NCBI GenBank assembly: GCA_943736015.1
Contig: OX031068.1
Span: forward strand, 29,694,296-29,758,295
DNA: 64,000 nucleotides
Direction of reading: 5' to 3'
DNA from: Tridacna crocea
Lineage: Eukaryota; Mollusca; Bivalvia; Cardiida; Cardiidae
A program made the translations under genes and the position numbers. This document shows positions 22,011 through 33,103 of the stretch, in pieces; position 1 is the stretch's first letter, and each line of letters opens with the position of its first letter. The notes under the pieces are model-generated. The model was not told where the DNA came from. It ran no database searches and saw only the letters and a program-made list of their open reading frames with translations.

Positions 22011-22403
22011 GCTGCCTACTTAATTACGAGGTATGTTGGTCTTTGGACTTGCAGAAAATTGGCAGATAGCAAAACATTTTGACCTATATCAGAATGACCT
22101 TGGTCTAGAAGAAACAAGTTTGGGATCAGAATTATAGGACAGTCTTACCGGATCTATGAAGACGATCGGATTTCCAACTAGCGTGGTCAACAAGCATTGA
22201 TTTAAATTATTACTAAGCTTAAAATCGTGGGGCCGGCGATTTTGTCAAACATTTTTTCTCATGCCATGAAAGTTAAGGTGGTAAACTTTCCATATTTAGT
22301 AGTGTCAGCGAAATGCTGGCTATCTTTGGATTTTTGTGTTCTGTGGGATACGCGTTATTGAAGGCTGTCGTAAGATTCTATGCGGCTTATTATTGTACAT
22401 TCA
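22011..22403. other. Unassigned DNA
   Basis: No gene was recognised. A 63-codon plus-strand frame at 22313-22504 runs into the family F element and is therefore unlikely to be a real gene. Confidence 0.45.
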
Positions 22404-22592
22404 GGTCTCCAGATAGAGGGCTTGATTTTGATTTCGAAATTGAAAATATTAATCGTTGTCCTATAAACCCTGTGTTATGGGTACTCATTACAATCGTCTC
22501 ATAAAAACGATTCCAATGAGTACACATAATATAGGAACTGGAAGAGAACTGATGGATTTAGAATACTATTCCTCTCTCTTATCTTGAGTTCT
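22404..22592. mobile_element. Family F MITE
   Basis: Left GGTCTCCAGATAGAGGG, right CTCTCTCTTATCTTGAG. The central inverted pair GGGTACTCATTACAATCGTC / GACGATTCCAATGAGTAC-like sequence is partly eroded. Its relatives are at 24243 and 53821. Confidence 0.7.
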
Positions 22593-22741
22593 AGTCTACA
22601 TATCACATGACCACAGGTATGGTCAAATATTTCTGTATAACAAGATACATGTATATATGATACAGTATATCTATGTCGTGATTAATCAACATTGCTGAAA
22701 AAATACCCCCGATAATTTTATGAACCTGTAAATCATTGTCT

Positions 22742-22850
22742 CTTTAACGAACCATACGGGAATTTAACGACCCTTACAAAGAAGGCTTTAGAAAAACATT
22801 GTGTAAAGGGAAGAAACTTATACTAACTAGCATTTTATTTATTTACGAGG
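22742..22850 (+). repeat. Family A MITE fragment
   Basis: ACGAACCATACGGGAATTTA, CGACCCTTACAAAGAAGGC and GAAAAACATTGTGTAAAGGG match the left half of family A. The rest is lost where a TTTA-rich stretch begins. Confidence 0.6.
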
Positions 22851-23598
22851 GCTATTAGAAAAGTATCCGGAAAGGTTTCATAACTTTTTCATTTGTGCAC
22901 CAATTGTATTTATTTATTTATTCATTCATTCATCTATTTTTTTATTTTAATTCGGTGATTCAAGCCAAATTTCATTGTACTCTTCAAATGCCGTCAATAA
23001 GGATGAGTGTAAATTCTATCTTACAGTACTTAGTATTAATTCGTTTCTACATTTAAATCTCAAATTAACGTCATTAAAAACCTCCAATTCACTTGATTAA
23101 ATCGACCAATCGAGTTTTGTATAATGTACTTTCGATTCTTATGGTGAGAGTGCCATTTCATTGGTCTTCTATTTTGTCTTCGTTTTGCCAGTTTCCTCTT
23201 AAAAACTTGCACTACTTTTGACAATTTCGACAGGAAAGCAGTCTGTCCCGGTGGTACATATTTTGCCGCCATTTTTTGCCTGATTTATAACGACTGATAT
23301 CGGTTAAAACTTGTAAACTTCAAAACTACTCGTACTGTAAACAATAAAAAAATCGAGAGTAACTAGTCACCAGGTTCGAAATGCTCATAGTTAACCAAAC
23401 AACATATACAGATTATAGATAGGTATATAATTGACACGAGGATGAAAAAAAGGCAATTCTACAGATTTTAGAATATATTGTGGAAAAAACCCTGAAACTT
23501 GTTTCTGGCCACTTCAGCCTCTTACAGGTAGATTTTTAAAAGTGAGTCCAGTTTACGATCTTCATCCTTAGGCTATGTACGTCTCAAGGATCTTTTGC
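22851..23598. other. Unassigned AT-rich DNA
   Basis: A (TTTA/TTCA)n run lies at 22906-22940. The minus frame 23060-23272 is not recognisable as a protein family. Nothing else is supported. Confidence 0.5.
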
Positions 23599-23662
23599 GG
23601 ACAGTGTAGATCAAGATCAGACTGCATGGAACGTGCAGTCTGAGCTTGGATCTTAACTGTCA
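23599..23662. repeat. Family D hairpin
   Basis: GGACAGTGTAGATCAAGATC then AGACTGCA faces TGCAGTCTGAGCTTGGATC..ACTGTC. It is flanked on the left by TTTTGC, as at 33.53 kb. Confidence 0.8.
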
Positions 23663-23747
23663 GTTAAGGACATATTTTCCCCCAAAATACCCTTGAAATA
23701 GCAAACATCAAGTTTTTACTATCGACATGAACGATTAAGTTCACTTA

Positions 23748-23976
23748 TTAACTCATTACCACACGAGAAAATTTTGGACTGGTCCAAATTGAAAGCATTT
23801 GCAGATGACAAAAAAAGGTGACTGAAAAATAGAAATTTGTTCTGGAAAGGGTAGAAAACACTGTGGAAAAAAGGAGAAAATGCTGGTTACCAGCATTTTC
23901 TCCTTTTCCCACAGTGTTTTCAAAAGGCTTCTTTCTCAGGGGCGTCAAAAGTAGGGATTGAGTGGTAATGGGTTGA
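23748..23976 (-). mobile_element. Family A MITE
   Basis: Complete length, minus orientation and perfect hairpin core. The left tetramer is TTAA; the right is TTGA. Confidence 0.9.
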
Positions 23977-24242
23977 GCAGGTTAAGAGTTGGTTTGGAAT
24001 GGATAGAATCTATATTTATAGGGGCTATTGATACAAGTGTTATTTCTGTAATAAACACATTGTCATAAATTCTACCTCATCAGCGACGATATCATAAATG
24101 AAATACTGCCGTCGAATACTATTAGAGTTTTTACCAGCCATGAGGAAGCTAAATGGTTCTACTTTCGGTGTAAGAAAAAAAATCTAAAATAAAACTGCAA
24201 AAATGTTTACTAGGCATTGCACCCATGCTTGTGAATATAACC
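23977..24242. other. Unassigned DNA
   Basis: No feature was recognised in this short AT-rich stretch. Confidence 0.4.
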
Positions 24243-24420
24243 GAGCTCCAGACAGAGGGAGTGATTTAAATGTAAAAAAAAAAGTTATTTTTTTCCTTTA
24301 AACCTTTATTACGGGTACTCATTAGAATTGTCTCATCCAGACGGTTCTAATTAGTACCCACATCACAGGGTTTAGAAGAAAAATAATGGATTTAGAACAC
24401 TATCACTCCTCTCTATCTGA
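24243..24420. mobile_element. Family F MITE
   Basis: Left GAGCTCCAGACAGAGGGAG, right CACTCCTCTCTATCT. The centre GGGTACTCATTAGAATTGTC faces GGTTCTAATTAGTACCCAC as a clear inverted pair. Confidence 0.75.
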
Positions 24421-24539
24421 TAATATTTACAAGCCGAAAGAGATACAATATTGTCATCTAAACTATAATTTCCAACTGAATTAACAAACTGCTTAAAATA
24501 AAAGTGAATTTTATTTTGAACATGTGAAAATATGCTGAT

Positions 24540-24812
24540 TATTATGACTTTCACGTTGTGTACAATACAATACAAAACAATACAATACAATGCAATACGT
24601 TTATTCAATATTAAGGCCACTGGCCCATTATATATTACATCACGGTTACAACATTCAGAGAGTGTTTAAATACATCCAGCAGAGAGTATAGGCTGGTATC
24701 ATAACCAGCAATTTCGCTCTTTGATCTCAGTCTATATTCCCCATACTGTCCTAATTCGGAACCAGTCTTTGAATTAACAAAACTTTCTAAATAAACAACT
24801 GTACAGTCATAA
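24540..24812. repeat. TACAA-type repeat and possible retroposon 3' end
   Basis: ACAATACAATACAAAACAAT-type pentamers (24560-24600) are followed by CGTTTATTCAATATTAAGGC. A simple-repeat tail joined to TTTATT is typical of the 3' end of a minus-oriented non-LTR element. No coding part is attached, so this is tentative. Confidence 0.35.
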
Positions 24813-25165
24813 CATTATTAGAAATATAAGTACATATCATGTTTTCACATGTTAACAGTAACATCAAATCTGGTTAAGAGTATAAAATATTTACAGTTAG
24901 CTGGAGATTGAACAGTATAAAAGTTTTTTTTTAAAGATGAAGTTACTGTGAGGTATTTTCAATAAACATGTGTACACACAAAGCATTTGCAAATAGAAGT
25001 ACGTATCATGCTTTCGCAGCCAGAAGTACATTTCATGCTTTTCCATGTTAACAGTAACAACAAAACTGGTGAAAAGCATAGAATATAAACAGGTAAACAG
25101 AGATTGGACATCATAAAAAGTGCTTTTGGATAAAGTTACAGAAAAGTATGTTCAATAAGATCATT
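24813..25165. repeat. ~198 bp tandem duplication
   Basis: Two diverged copies are offset by about 198 bases. ATGTTAACAGTAACATCAAA with ATTGAACAGTATAAAAG (from 24813) corresponds to ATGTTAACAGTAACAACAAA with ATTGGACATCATAAAAAG (from about 24985). Confidence 0.65.
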
Positions 25166-25852
25166 ATGCTTGTAACAAAAAGTTGGCTAATCTAATTATT
25201 TCATCTGTTTTGTTTGTGGACAATACATTGTAAAAGGTAGCTGTGTTCTCATTGATATGTAAATGTGCATTCGCAAAAGTTCCAGTCAGTGACAGCAAAA
25301 AGAATTTGGAAAGTTAAACAGATCCTACCTTGCAGCATTAATTATCTGTTTGTTTACATCGATGATTGCCAAAGATAAGCCGACTTACTTTTCGTCGAAA
25401 ATCTTCGCATTGACGTGTTAGTGACGTAAACACCACGTGGTCATTCAAAGCCTCGAAACAAACCCTTCATCCGCTCGATCGTTTCGTCCCCATTCTAGGT
25501 TTGAAAAACGTAGTTATCGATATCGTAAACAGAAACGACACACGCTGATCATCGCTTATTCATTAATAATCAAAACAGGAAGAGTTTACTACATGTTTAC
25601 TACATCTAAATAAGAAAACAGGTTTAGAATAAGCAATCTTACCCTGCGATGACATGTTGGAGTTGTAAACTATAGTCATGTCTACTACGTTACAGCACTA
25701 ATGGGATGTACTGTTATCAGGTTACGTTATCGAATACCTAGTTTGAATAAACACGAACGATAACAGAGGTTGTCTCGATCAATGGCGTCCATGAAATCGA
25801 CGGGTTTCTCAATGCATTTTTGCACAAGTAGATCTACATGTATATCATGGTA
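25166..25852. other. Unassigned DNA left of the LINE
   Basis: No gene or known repeat was recognised. This is the genomic flank of the LINE insertion. Confidence 0.5.
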
Positions 25853-25918
25853 ACCAGTGCAGTAACTGACACGTTCGGGTTTTCTCTGATCTTATATGTG
25901 TGTTGTGATGGGTTATCC
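25853..25918 (+). repeat. 66 bp direct repeat flanking the LINE, left copy
   Basis: Starts ACCAGTGCAGTAACTGACAC and ends GATGGGTTATCC. It is identical to 29200-29265 except for one substitution (A at 25894, G at 29241). I interpret the pair as a long target-site duplication. Confidence 0.9.
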
Positions 25919-28889
25919 AGAAAGGATAGAACAAATCATGGTGGAGGCATCTCTGTGTACTTATCTAATAGTTTATTACATCAACGAGTTTTTGAGTTAG
26001 AAACGTTTTGTGAAGAAAGTATTTGGCTATCCATTTCATTTAAACGAAGTCAACTTTTAATTGGCACCTTTTACTGTCCAAAAACTTCCGATTCTCTTTT
26101 CTTCGAAAACTTTAACAAAAATATTGAAAAGGCATATAAAATAACTCATAACATTGTTATTCTAGGTGATTTAAATGAAGACTTGCTCAACCCTAATTTT
26201 AGGAAACTAAAGGATATTCTTATTATTAATTCATTACAGAATGTGATATCTGAACCAACTAGATTGAACGCTCTACTAGACCCTATATTAGTTCCTACTG
26301 ATACGCAATACTTAGATTCTGGGATAATACCGAATCCACCTGAGGTGACTGATCATAGTGCTACATATATAACTCTCGCATTCCCATATGATCCAAAACC
26401 GATTTATGAGAGAAAAGTCTGTCAGTACAGTAAAGCTAATTTTGATCTTTTACATATAAACATTTCATCTTTTGACTGGGATGTTCTTTTCGATGGTACT
26501 ATAGACGAAGCATGTGACTTTTTTACCAAACAATTTCTCACATTTATTGATGTTTGTATCCCTTCACAAAAAGTTACCATTCGCCCCGACGATAAGCCAT
26601 GGTTTAATGGCGAACTACGAACGTTATGTAGGAAAAGAGACCGTTTGAAACAGTTAGCTTTTAAAACAGGAAAGCTTTCTTTATTAAATAAGTACAAAAC
26701 AATCAGAAACAGAATTAATAACATGAAGAAACATGCAAAGCAAAATTTCTTCAATTCACTTGAGCTTAACCTATGTGATCTGCAAAGGAACGATAAAAAA
26801 GGCTTTTGGCGACTTATCCGCTACTTCATTAAAAACAATGATTGCTCATCGAACATTCCCCCTTTAATTAGTATGTCTCCAAATGGCGAGACTTCAGCAT
26901 CCATATCTGATTTGGAAAAAGCTGAGTGCTTGAACAATTTTTTCGCCTCTATATCGACTGTAAATGAAGAATTCGCCTTTCTCCCTCCCTTTACTAAAAC
27001 AACTAATAATAATCTCTCTCAAATCACTATTTTTGAATCTGAAATAAAAGACCTCATCCGATGCCTTAACCCAAATAAGGCAAGTGGGCCAGACTCTATC
27101 AATCATAGAATGTTAAAAGGTGTAGCAGACCAAGTGTCTAAACCCCTAGCAATACTATTTAATCGATCGATATCTGAAGGTGTTTTCCCTAACTTATGGA
27201 AACTGGCTAATGTAATTCCTATCTACAAAAAGGGGATAAATCATCAGTTACTAATTACAGACCCGTTTCTCTATTAAGTTGTTGCGGAAAATTATTAGAA
27301 AGGATCATCTTTAAACACGTGTATAACTTCTTTCTTGAGAACAATTTGCTATATAAATATCAATCTGGATTCTTGCCAAAGCACTCCACAACTTTCCAGC
27401 TTGTTGATATCTACCACCACATATGCCAATCGTTCGATAACAAACAATTTTCATGCATGGTTTTCTGTGACATTTCAAAAGCCTTTGACCGAGTATGGCA
27501 TAAAGGTCTTCTCTTTAAACTCCGACAAAACGGTATCGAAGGAACTCTTTTAAAATGGCTTTCAAATTACCTCTCAAATAGGAGCCAGAAAGTTGTCTTA
27601 CAATCCGCTACTTCGACTTCAAAACAGATAACGGCTGGAGTACCCCACGGCTCGGTTCTAGGTCCGCTGCTTTTCCTGATTTACGTTAATGACATTACTG
27701 ATTCCTTACTAAGCTTAACTAGGCTATTTGCAGATGATAGTTCCTTTTATTATTCAGCATCATCCATCAGTGATATCGAAGGTATAATAAACAATTACCT
27801 CAATCTAATATCTTCATGGGCAAAACAATGGCTCGTAACATTTAATCCACAAAAGACCGAAGCTATCCTTTTCTCTTTGAAAAAAGTTGACGAACTACCT
27901 AAGCTAATATTCCAAAACACCAATGTTACCTTTGTTGAAAATCATAAGCATTTAGGGATAACTTTTAGCCAAAATGGTCAATGGAGCGCACATATTGATA
28001 CTATTTTAAAATCTTCTTCTACAGTACTTGGAATTATGAGAAAGCTGAAATTTACACTGAATAGGAAATCATTAAACCAAATTTATTTGTCTTATGTAGC
28101 ACCATTACTAGAATACGCGTCAATTGTTTGGGATGGTTGTTCTGATTCCTGTGCAAATTCTCTACAAAAAATTCAAAACGAAGCTGCCAGAATTGTAACT
28201 GGTCTCACCCGTTCTGTTTCCTTAGAAAACTTGTTCTTAGAATGTGGATGGCAATCTTTGAAAGATAGGCGGGAAACCCAAAAAAATGTTTTTTATGTAT
28301 AAAGCAACCCATCAGATGGTTCCCCAATACATTGCAGACTTGATTCCGCCACTTATAGCAGACACAACGCAATATGCTCTTAGAAATATTACTGATTTTA
28401 AGAAACATATCTACTCGCACTACAATTTCTCAAAAATCTTGTATCCCTTCTTCAATATATATTTGGAAAAATTTAAATGAAAACCAGAAGAATGTTTATT
28501 CGTTTTCGACTTTTAAAAAATTAATTTCAAGTAGGTTCCCAATAACCCTTGTCCCCGCCTATTACCTTGAAGGCAATCGTTTCTTATCAGTTATGCATGC
28601 CCGGATTAGGAATAAATGCAGTGGACTAAATAGTGATTTGTTTCATAATTATCTTCGTAACAGTCAGCTTTGCACGTGCTCGGTGGAATCTGAAGACGCC
28701 GAACACTATTTTTTCAGATGCAATCTTTTTGTTATCCAAAGACTGCACTTATTTAATTCTATTCAGCACCTTAATCCATTGAATGTAGATGATCTTCTTT
28801 TTGGCAAACCATCCCTAACAGATCGAGAAAATTCAGAATTATTTGCATCAGTCCAGGAGTATATTCAACAAACTGACCGATTTACTTGA
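25919..28889 (+). pseudogene. LINE ORF2: endonuclease-reverse transcriptase, three frameshifts
   Basis: In the first frame (to about 27236) are the endonuclease motifs GDLNEDLL (26165) and VTDHSATYI (TDH in place of the usual SDH, about 26347) and the start of RT (NKASGPDSINHRMLK). A one-base shift at AAAAAGGGG (about 27229-27237) moves into the frame that carries the RT palm: FCDISKAFDRVWH, GVPHGSVLGPLLF and FADDSSFYYS (27727). A second shift in a C3A7 run (about 28278-28287) and a third near 28390-28415 lead to the C-terminus, with the CTCSVESEDAEHYFFRC motif (about 28670-28720). Otherwise there are no stops. The conserved Gln of the PQG motif is His here (codon 27646-27648). The open frame extends left to 25838, but the codons before 25919 come from the flanking repeat, not the LINE. 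It is non-functional as sequenced. Confidence 0.88.
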
Positions 28890-28954
28890 TATAAGCATAC
28901 TGTCGTATGCTCTGATTTTCACTTTTGACTATAGTGAGCAAATGGACAAAATCT

Positions 28955-29050
28955 CTGTCTGTCTGTCTGTTTGTATGTTTGTCTGTCTGTCGTTCTGACT
29001 CTCAGTCTGTCTGTTTATCTGACTGTCTATCTGTCTGTCTCTCCTTCTCT
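28955..29050 (+). repeat. (TCTG)n in the LINE 3' UTR
   Basis: Imperfect TCTG/TCTGTCTA units inside the LINE copy, between the ORF2 stop (about 28889) and the 3' end. Confidence 0.9.
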
Positions 29051-29199
29051 CTATATCTCTTTCTTGTGTATCATAATTAGTTGTGGAACACTTGTAAATT
29101 CATTATATTGTAGGGGGAGGGTCGATTTCTAAGTTGTTATAACTTGTGACCCAACCCCATTTCCATGTAAATTTGAGGGAAAATAAATATGTTTAAACT

Positions 29200-29265
29200 A
29201 CCAGTGCAGTAACTGACACGTTCGGGTTTTCTCTGATCTTGTATGTGTGTTGTGATGGGTTATCC
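29200..29265 (+). repeat. 66 bp direct repeat flanking the LINE, right copy
   Basis: Matches 25853-25918 at 65 of 66 positions. The sequence after it (GATTTATTTTCGATTT) differs from what follows the left copy, as expected for a target-site duplication. Confidence 0.9.
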
Positions 29266-30064
29266 GATTTATTTTCGATTTATAAACGGTGAAAAGTATC
29301 TATTTTTAGCTTTACTGCGGCTTTAAGCTGGAAACGAAATTCAACCCACAGTCCATTCTTTGGACAAAAGTTCAAATCATGATGAGCTATCGACATACGA
29401 CTAGCTGGCAGGGACAGCGTGATTTATAGCAACAGTCATAGACACTATAATAATTCGGTTGTTGACATCAAACAAACAGTGTCCAGTAATGACCATATAA
29501 TCCAATTGCTTTCCGCATACTTGTAAGACCCCCGTGGACTCATTGTTACTGATTTATCATACTTCCTTTGTTAAATAACCTTTACCAGACCATACCGCGT
29601 TTAAAGGTCCTAGAAAACAGAAAACAAAAACGCCAGAAAAGAATGGATAGATGCACTGGCCTCTGGGATATAACTGAAATAATGTTGAAACAGCTTTAAT
29701 CAATTGATCAATCAATCAGCTAGTCATATGCATTTATGACAATGGATTAATACGATGACATGTGTTGGGTCCAGCGTGGCTTGAAGATTTAGATATTAGA
29801 TAAGGATACAGAGGTCTCTGGTGCGATACTCTTCCATGACACAAAATTAAATAAATAATTTGACCAGGACTAATGGCTTACAACATGTAACAACCGTTTA
29901 TCCTTTTCTGTCGAGGACCACTAGCAAAATCGATAACATCATGACTTGAGATTTACCTTTCTCTCACTTCTGATCACTGTTTTAAAGATGGTTACCAAAA
30001 AAAAAGCAGCAAGTGGCTTGGGAAGAAACTTAAAGGAGTACTGGTTTTCGAATAACAATATATC
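29266..30064. other. Mostly unassigned, with a SINE-like remnant
   Basis: GGGATATAACTGAAATAATG (about 29668) followed by an (AATC)-rich tail to about 29730 matches the flank of the tRNA-like remnant at 2735-2880. The rest shows no gene or recognised repeat. Confidence 0.45.
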
Positions 30065-30530
30065 TCCTGCGCTTGCTAAACTTGTTCAGTGTTATAATCA
30101 TTGTTGTTGTCGTCGTTGACGCCATCATTGGTGGTGCTGCTGTTTCTGGAGTTTGTACGCCTCTCTTTGTTGTGGCTGTTGATGTCATTATTGTTTGCAC
30201 TTGTTGTCGTCGTTTTTGTTGTTGTGTTGGTGCTGCCACTGGACTTACTGCAGCTGTCTTTGTTGTCGTAGTTGTTGTCATTGTTGTTTACACTTGTTGC
30301 TGTTGTCTTTGTTTCAGTTGTTGCTGGTGGTGGGGGTCGTGCTGCTGCTGGAGCTACAACAGCTGTCTTTGTTGTCGTTGTTGATGTCACCGTCCTTTGT
30401 AAAGCTGTCTTGTTGTCGTTTTTTATGTCAACATTGTTTGCAGTTGTTTTTGTTGCTGCTGGTTGTGCTGCTAATAGCGCTACTACAGTTTTCTTTGTTG
30501 TCGTTGTTGTTGAATTACTATTATTTTAGA
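30065..30530. repeat. TTG/GTC-rich degenerate minisatellite
   Basis: Imperfect units of roughly 130 bp share GCTGTCTTTGTTGTCGTTGT and GTTGATGTCA. Three plus frames and two minus frames are all open over long stretches, as expected of trinucleotide-rich DNA. The predicted peptides (poly-V/C/L or poly-T/N) are low-complexity and I do not regard them as genes. Confidence 0.8.
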
Positions 30531-30684
30531 TGTACACATTACCTGTCTAGTGAAAAGGTTCAACAACTAGACTATCTCTGGAGGGTTAACAAGACCCTCG
30601 GAGAAAGATTTATGACTTTTACACTTGTGGTGATCAGGGCAAGGATTTATTTACTTAATTCTTACCCAAACATCTCGCTGTTTC

Positions 30685-30780
30685 GGGTGAAAATGTAGCG
30701 AAAATAGTGTTAGAAAAGGAGAAAATGCTGATTAGCTGCATTTCCTCCTTTTCTCACAATATTTTCAGCCATTTCAAAAC
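30685..30780 (+). repeat. Family A MITE fragment
   Basis: Core only: AAAAGGAGAAAATGCTGATT, then GCTGCATTTCCTCC and TCACAATATTTTCAGCC. Confidence 0.6.
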
Positions 30781-30814
30781 CAAAACCACCTAGGTAAACC
30801 ACAAAATTCCATCA

Positions 30815-31010
30815 GACGATCCCGAGTTTTCCCGACCCTGAGAAAGAATCTTTCTGAAAACAATGTTTGGAATAGGAGAAAGTGCATTTCTCCTTCTCCG
30901 ACAGTGTTTTGTATACCATCAGAAACAGAATTATCATTTGAGCTAAATTTCATTTGCCTAATGTTTCAATTTGGTCGAGTTTAATAATTGTTGCTTGGCA
31001 AAGAGTTGCT
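30815..31010 (+). mobile_element. Family A MITE, diverged
   Basis: GACGATCCCGAGTTTTCCCG and GACCCTGAGAAAGAATC, a collapsed hairpin (GAGAAAGTGCATTTCTCC), TTTCAATTTGGTCGAG and TTGCTTGGCAAAGAGTT. The end tetramers are not intact. Confidence 0.7.
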
Positions 31011-31195
31011 GTGGACAAGGCTTTCATTTAGTCGTCGAGTAAAGAGTTACTCTACATGAGTTTGCAGACTTTTGGTATTCTCATGTTGTCTTTTGCTACG
31101 AGGACAAGATGCGCTCCTCTGTTATTGATGATGACTCAACGGTTTTTCCTTCAATGAAGATAATTAGACTTCTTGATCGAAAGACAATTGGATGG

Positions 31196-31900
31196 TTAAA
31201 AGTGGGTGTGGTGAAATTAAGAGGTCCTGTTGGCCAGTGAATAAAATGTGTGATGCAATTAAGATGTCCGTATCTAGATTTTTTGTGAAGAAATGAATTT
31301 ATAGTGATTAAAGAATAATTATGGCGCTTTGTGGTGAACTGAAGAAGAGCTGGTGGTCAGTATTAAGTGTTTTGTAGTGGAATTTTGAGGTCCTTATTGC
31401 TAGTATATGGGGAGGATTTGTGTGTTGTGTGTGTTGTGTGTTTTATTGAAAAGGAACAGCTGATAGTGTTCAAAGGAATACATATTTTGTAGTGAAATTA
31501 AAAACTTGCTGACAGAGGAATATGAGATTTGTTGTGAAATAAAGAGTCCTCGGTATTAAAAGAACTGAATGGTTTGTCTTTCCAATTGAGGGTGGTTGGT
31601 TGTCTTAGAATTAAGTGATTTCTTTTGCTAGAACAAGAATTCTTGATCTTGAAAGAAAATACTTTTGTAGTGAAGTGTTTTGTTTTTTTTTTTTTTTTTT
31701 CTTTTTGCAGAATGAGTATTAATTGCTTTGTTATGAAGAAATTAAGAGAATCTGGTGGTGAGAGAATGAATTGTATTAGATTGTGATTACGTAAATTAAG
31801 TGTTTTGAATTCCAATTGAGTGTTTTGTGGTGCAATTAAGTGTTTTGTGGTACATTTAAGTGACCTGTGGTGCAATTAGGAGGTCTTGGTGAAATAAATC
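31196..31900. repeat. TTTTGTGGTG-type degenerate repeat
   Basis: The motif TTTTGTGGTGCAATTAAGTG recurs in varied form about 15 times, tightly at 31800-31880 (period about 19-21) and more loosely to the left. A 125-codon minus frame at 31498-31875 lies wholly within it and is an artefact of the repeat. A poly-T run interrupts it at 31681-31700. Confidence 0.65.
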
Positions 31901-32022
31901 AACCACCCGTTTAGATGTCTAATATGTGAAATCGACTTTTTTGGTCTTTAGGAAAACTTTAATTGTTGAAATATATAAACATATTTCCAGCTTCGACTAG
32001 ATTATATGGCAAAAGCATATTG

Positions 32023-32251
32023 TTAACCCATTACCACACAATCCCTACTTTTGACACCCCTGAGAAAGAAGCCTTTAGAGAACATTGTGGGAAAAGGAGA
32101 AAATGCTGGTAACCAGCATTTTCTCCTTTTCCCACAATGTTTTCTACCTTTCACAAAACAAATTTCAAAATTTCAGTCACTTTAATTTTTTCGTCTACAA
32201 ATGCTTTCAATTTGGACCAGTCTAAAATATTGTCGTTTGGTAATGGGTTAA
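32023..32251 (+). mobile_element. Family A MITE
   Basis: Complete copy with TTAA at both ends, a perfect hairpin and left end TTAACCCATTACCACAC. It is among the best-preserved copies. Confidence 0.92.
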
Positions 32252-32799
32252 ATAAGAAACTCGAAACGTATAGCACTTTGCCTTTCACACTCACCCCGTA
32301 CATAAAAAATGTTTAATTCATTAGTATCTCTTTTTTTTTTTTTTTTTTTTTTGCCTTTTATGAAAATATTGTCATCATCATTATTATCGTCGTCATCAGC
32401 AGTACCATCATTATCATAAAAACAATATTTGCTCTCCTTTTACGTGTAGGCATTCTCATAAATGAGTTCATCATGTCTCAGAACTCAAGGCTTTCGACCA
32501 ATAATGCGGTAGCTCAACTTAGATCTCTGTCGTCATAGAGCATTACAGGTAAGGCACTTCAGAGACCAAGCCTCGTTTTGATAAAACCCAGGAAACAGAT
32601 AAGAATCTTTATTTGAATTAAAACGACGTCAGGTTGTTTCAAAGAGATTACATTTCTTGAATAATCAATCTGCAATATTCTTTAATTTCCACGAAATGTG
32701 AAAACTAGCACCTTATCTTTCAGGACAGTTACCAAAGTTATTCTGAGTTCAATCAGTTTAAACCACAAAATCCATTTCAATTACAAATTAATTGTGTTT
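32252..32799. other. Unassigned DNA
   Basis: A poly-T tract lies at 32329-32352 and an (ATC)-rich stretch at 32373-32420. No gene was recognised. Confidence 0.5.
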
Positions 32800-33013
32800 C
32801 TAAATCCCTTTCTCAGTATATTCAGTGTTTCATCCTTTAGAAAGAAGCATTTAAAAACATTGTGGGGAAAAGGAGAAAATGCTGGTAACCAGCATTTTCT
32901 CCTTTTTCCCACAATGTTTTTCTATCCCTTCGAAGAAAAAGTCATTATTTGTGCCACTTTGAGAATTTAATTCGCAAATACATTCAAGTTGGACCAGTCG
33001 TCTGATAAAAAGT
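32800..33013 (+). mobile_element. Family A MITE, diverged ends
   Basis: Perfect core with one extra G/C on each side (TGTGGGGAAAAGG / CCTTTTTCCCACA). The outer parts are eroded (AAATCCCTTTCTCAG; CGTCTGATAAAAAGTT). Confidence 0.75.
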
Positions 33014-33103
33014 TCCATTTTTGCCAAATGTATTAAGCTGACCTCTTAGAAGACTAAAAGCTCTATTTTTATCATGCAGGCTTCAATAAAAAGACGGGGA
33101 TAA

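Larger units (their letters stand above)
25919..29199 (+). mobile_element. 5'-truncated CR1/jockey-type LINE
   Basis: A non-LTR retrotransposon copy of 3281 bp bounded exactly by 66 bp direct repeats. It begins inside the endonuclease domain (RKDRTNHGGGISVYL), so the 5' UTR, any ORF1 and the endonuclease N-terminus are absent. It continues through endonuclease, reverse transcriptase and a C-terminal cysteine/histidine motif, and ends with a 3' UTR that includes a (TCTG)n run. There is no poly-A tail; the last bases are ATAAATATGTTTAAACT. Placement in the CR1/jockey supergroup rests on domain order and motifs; the exact clade is uncertain. Confidence 0.9.

Noticed and set aside
30030-30698. 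Cluster of overlapping 83-167 codon frames on both strands
   Set aside because: All five come from the TTG/GTC-rich repeat and give low-complexity peptides.
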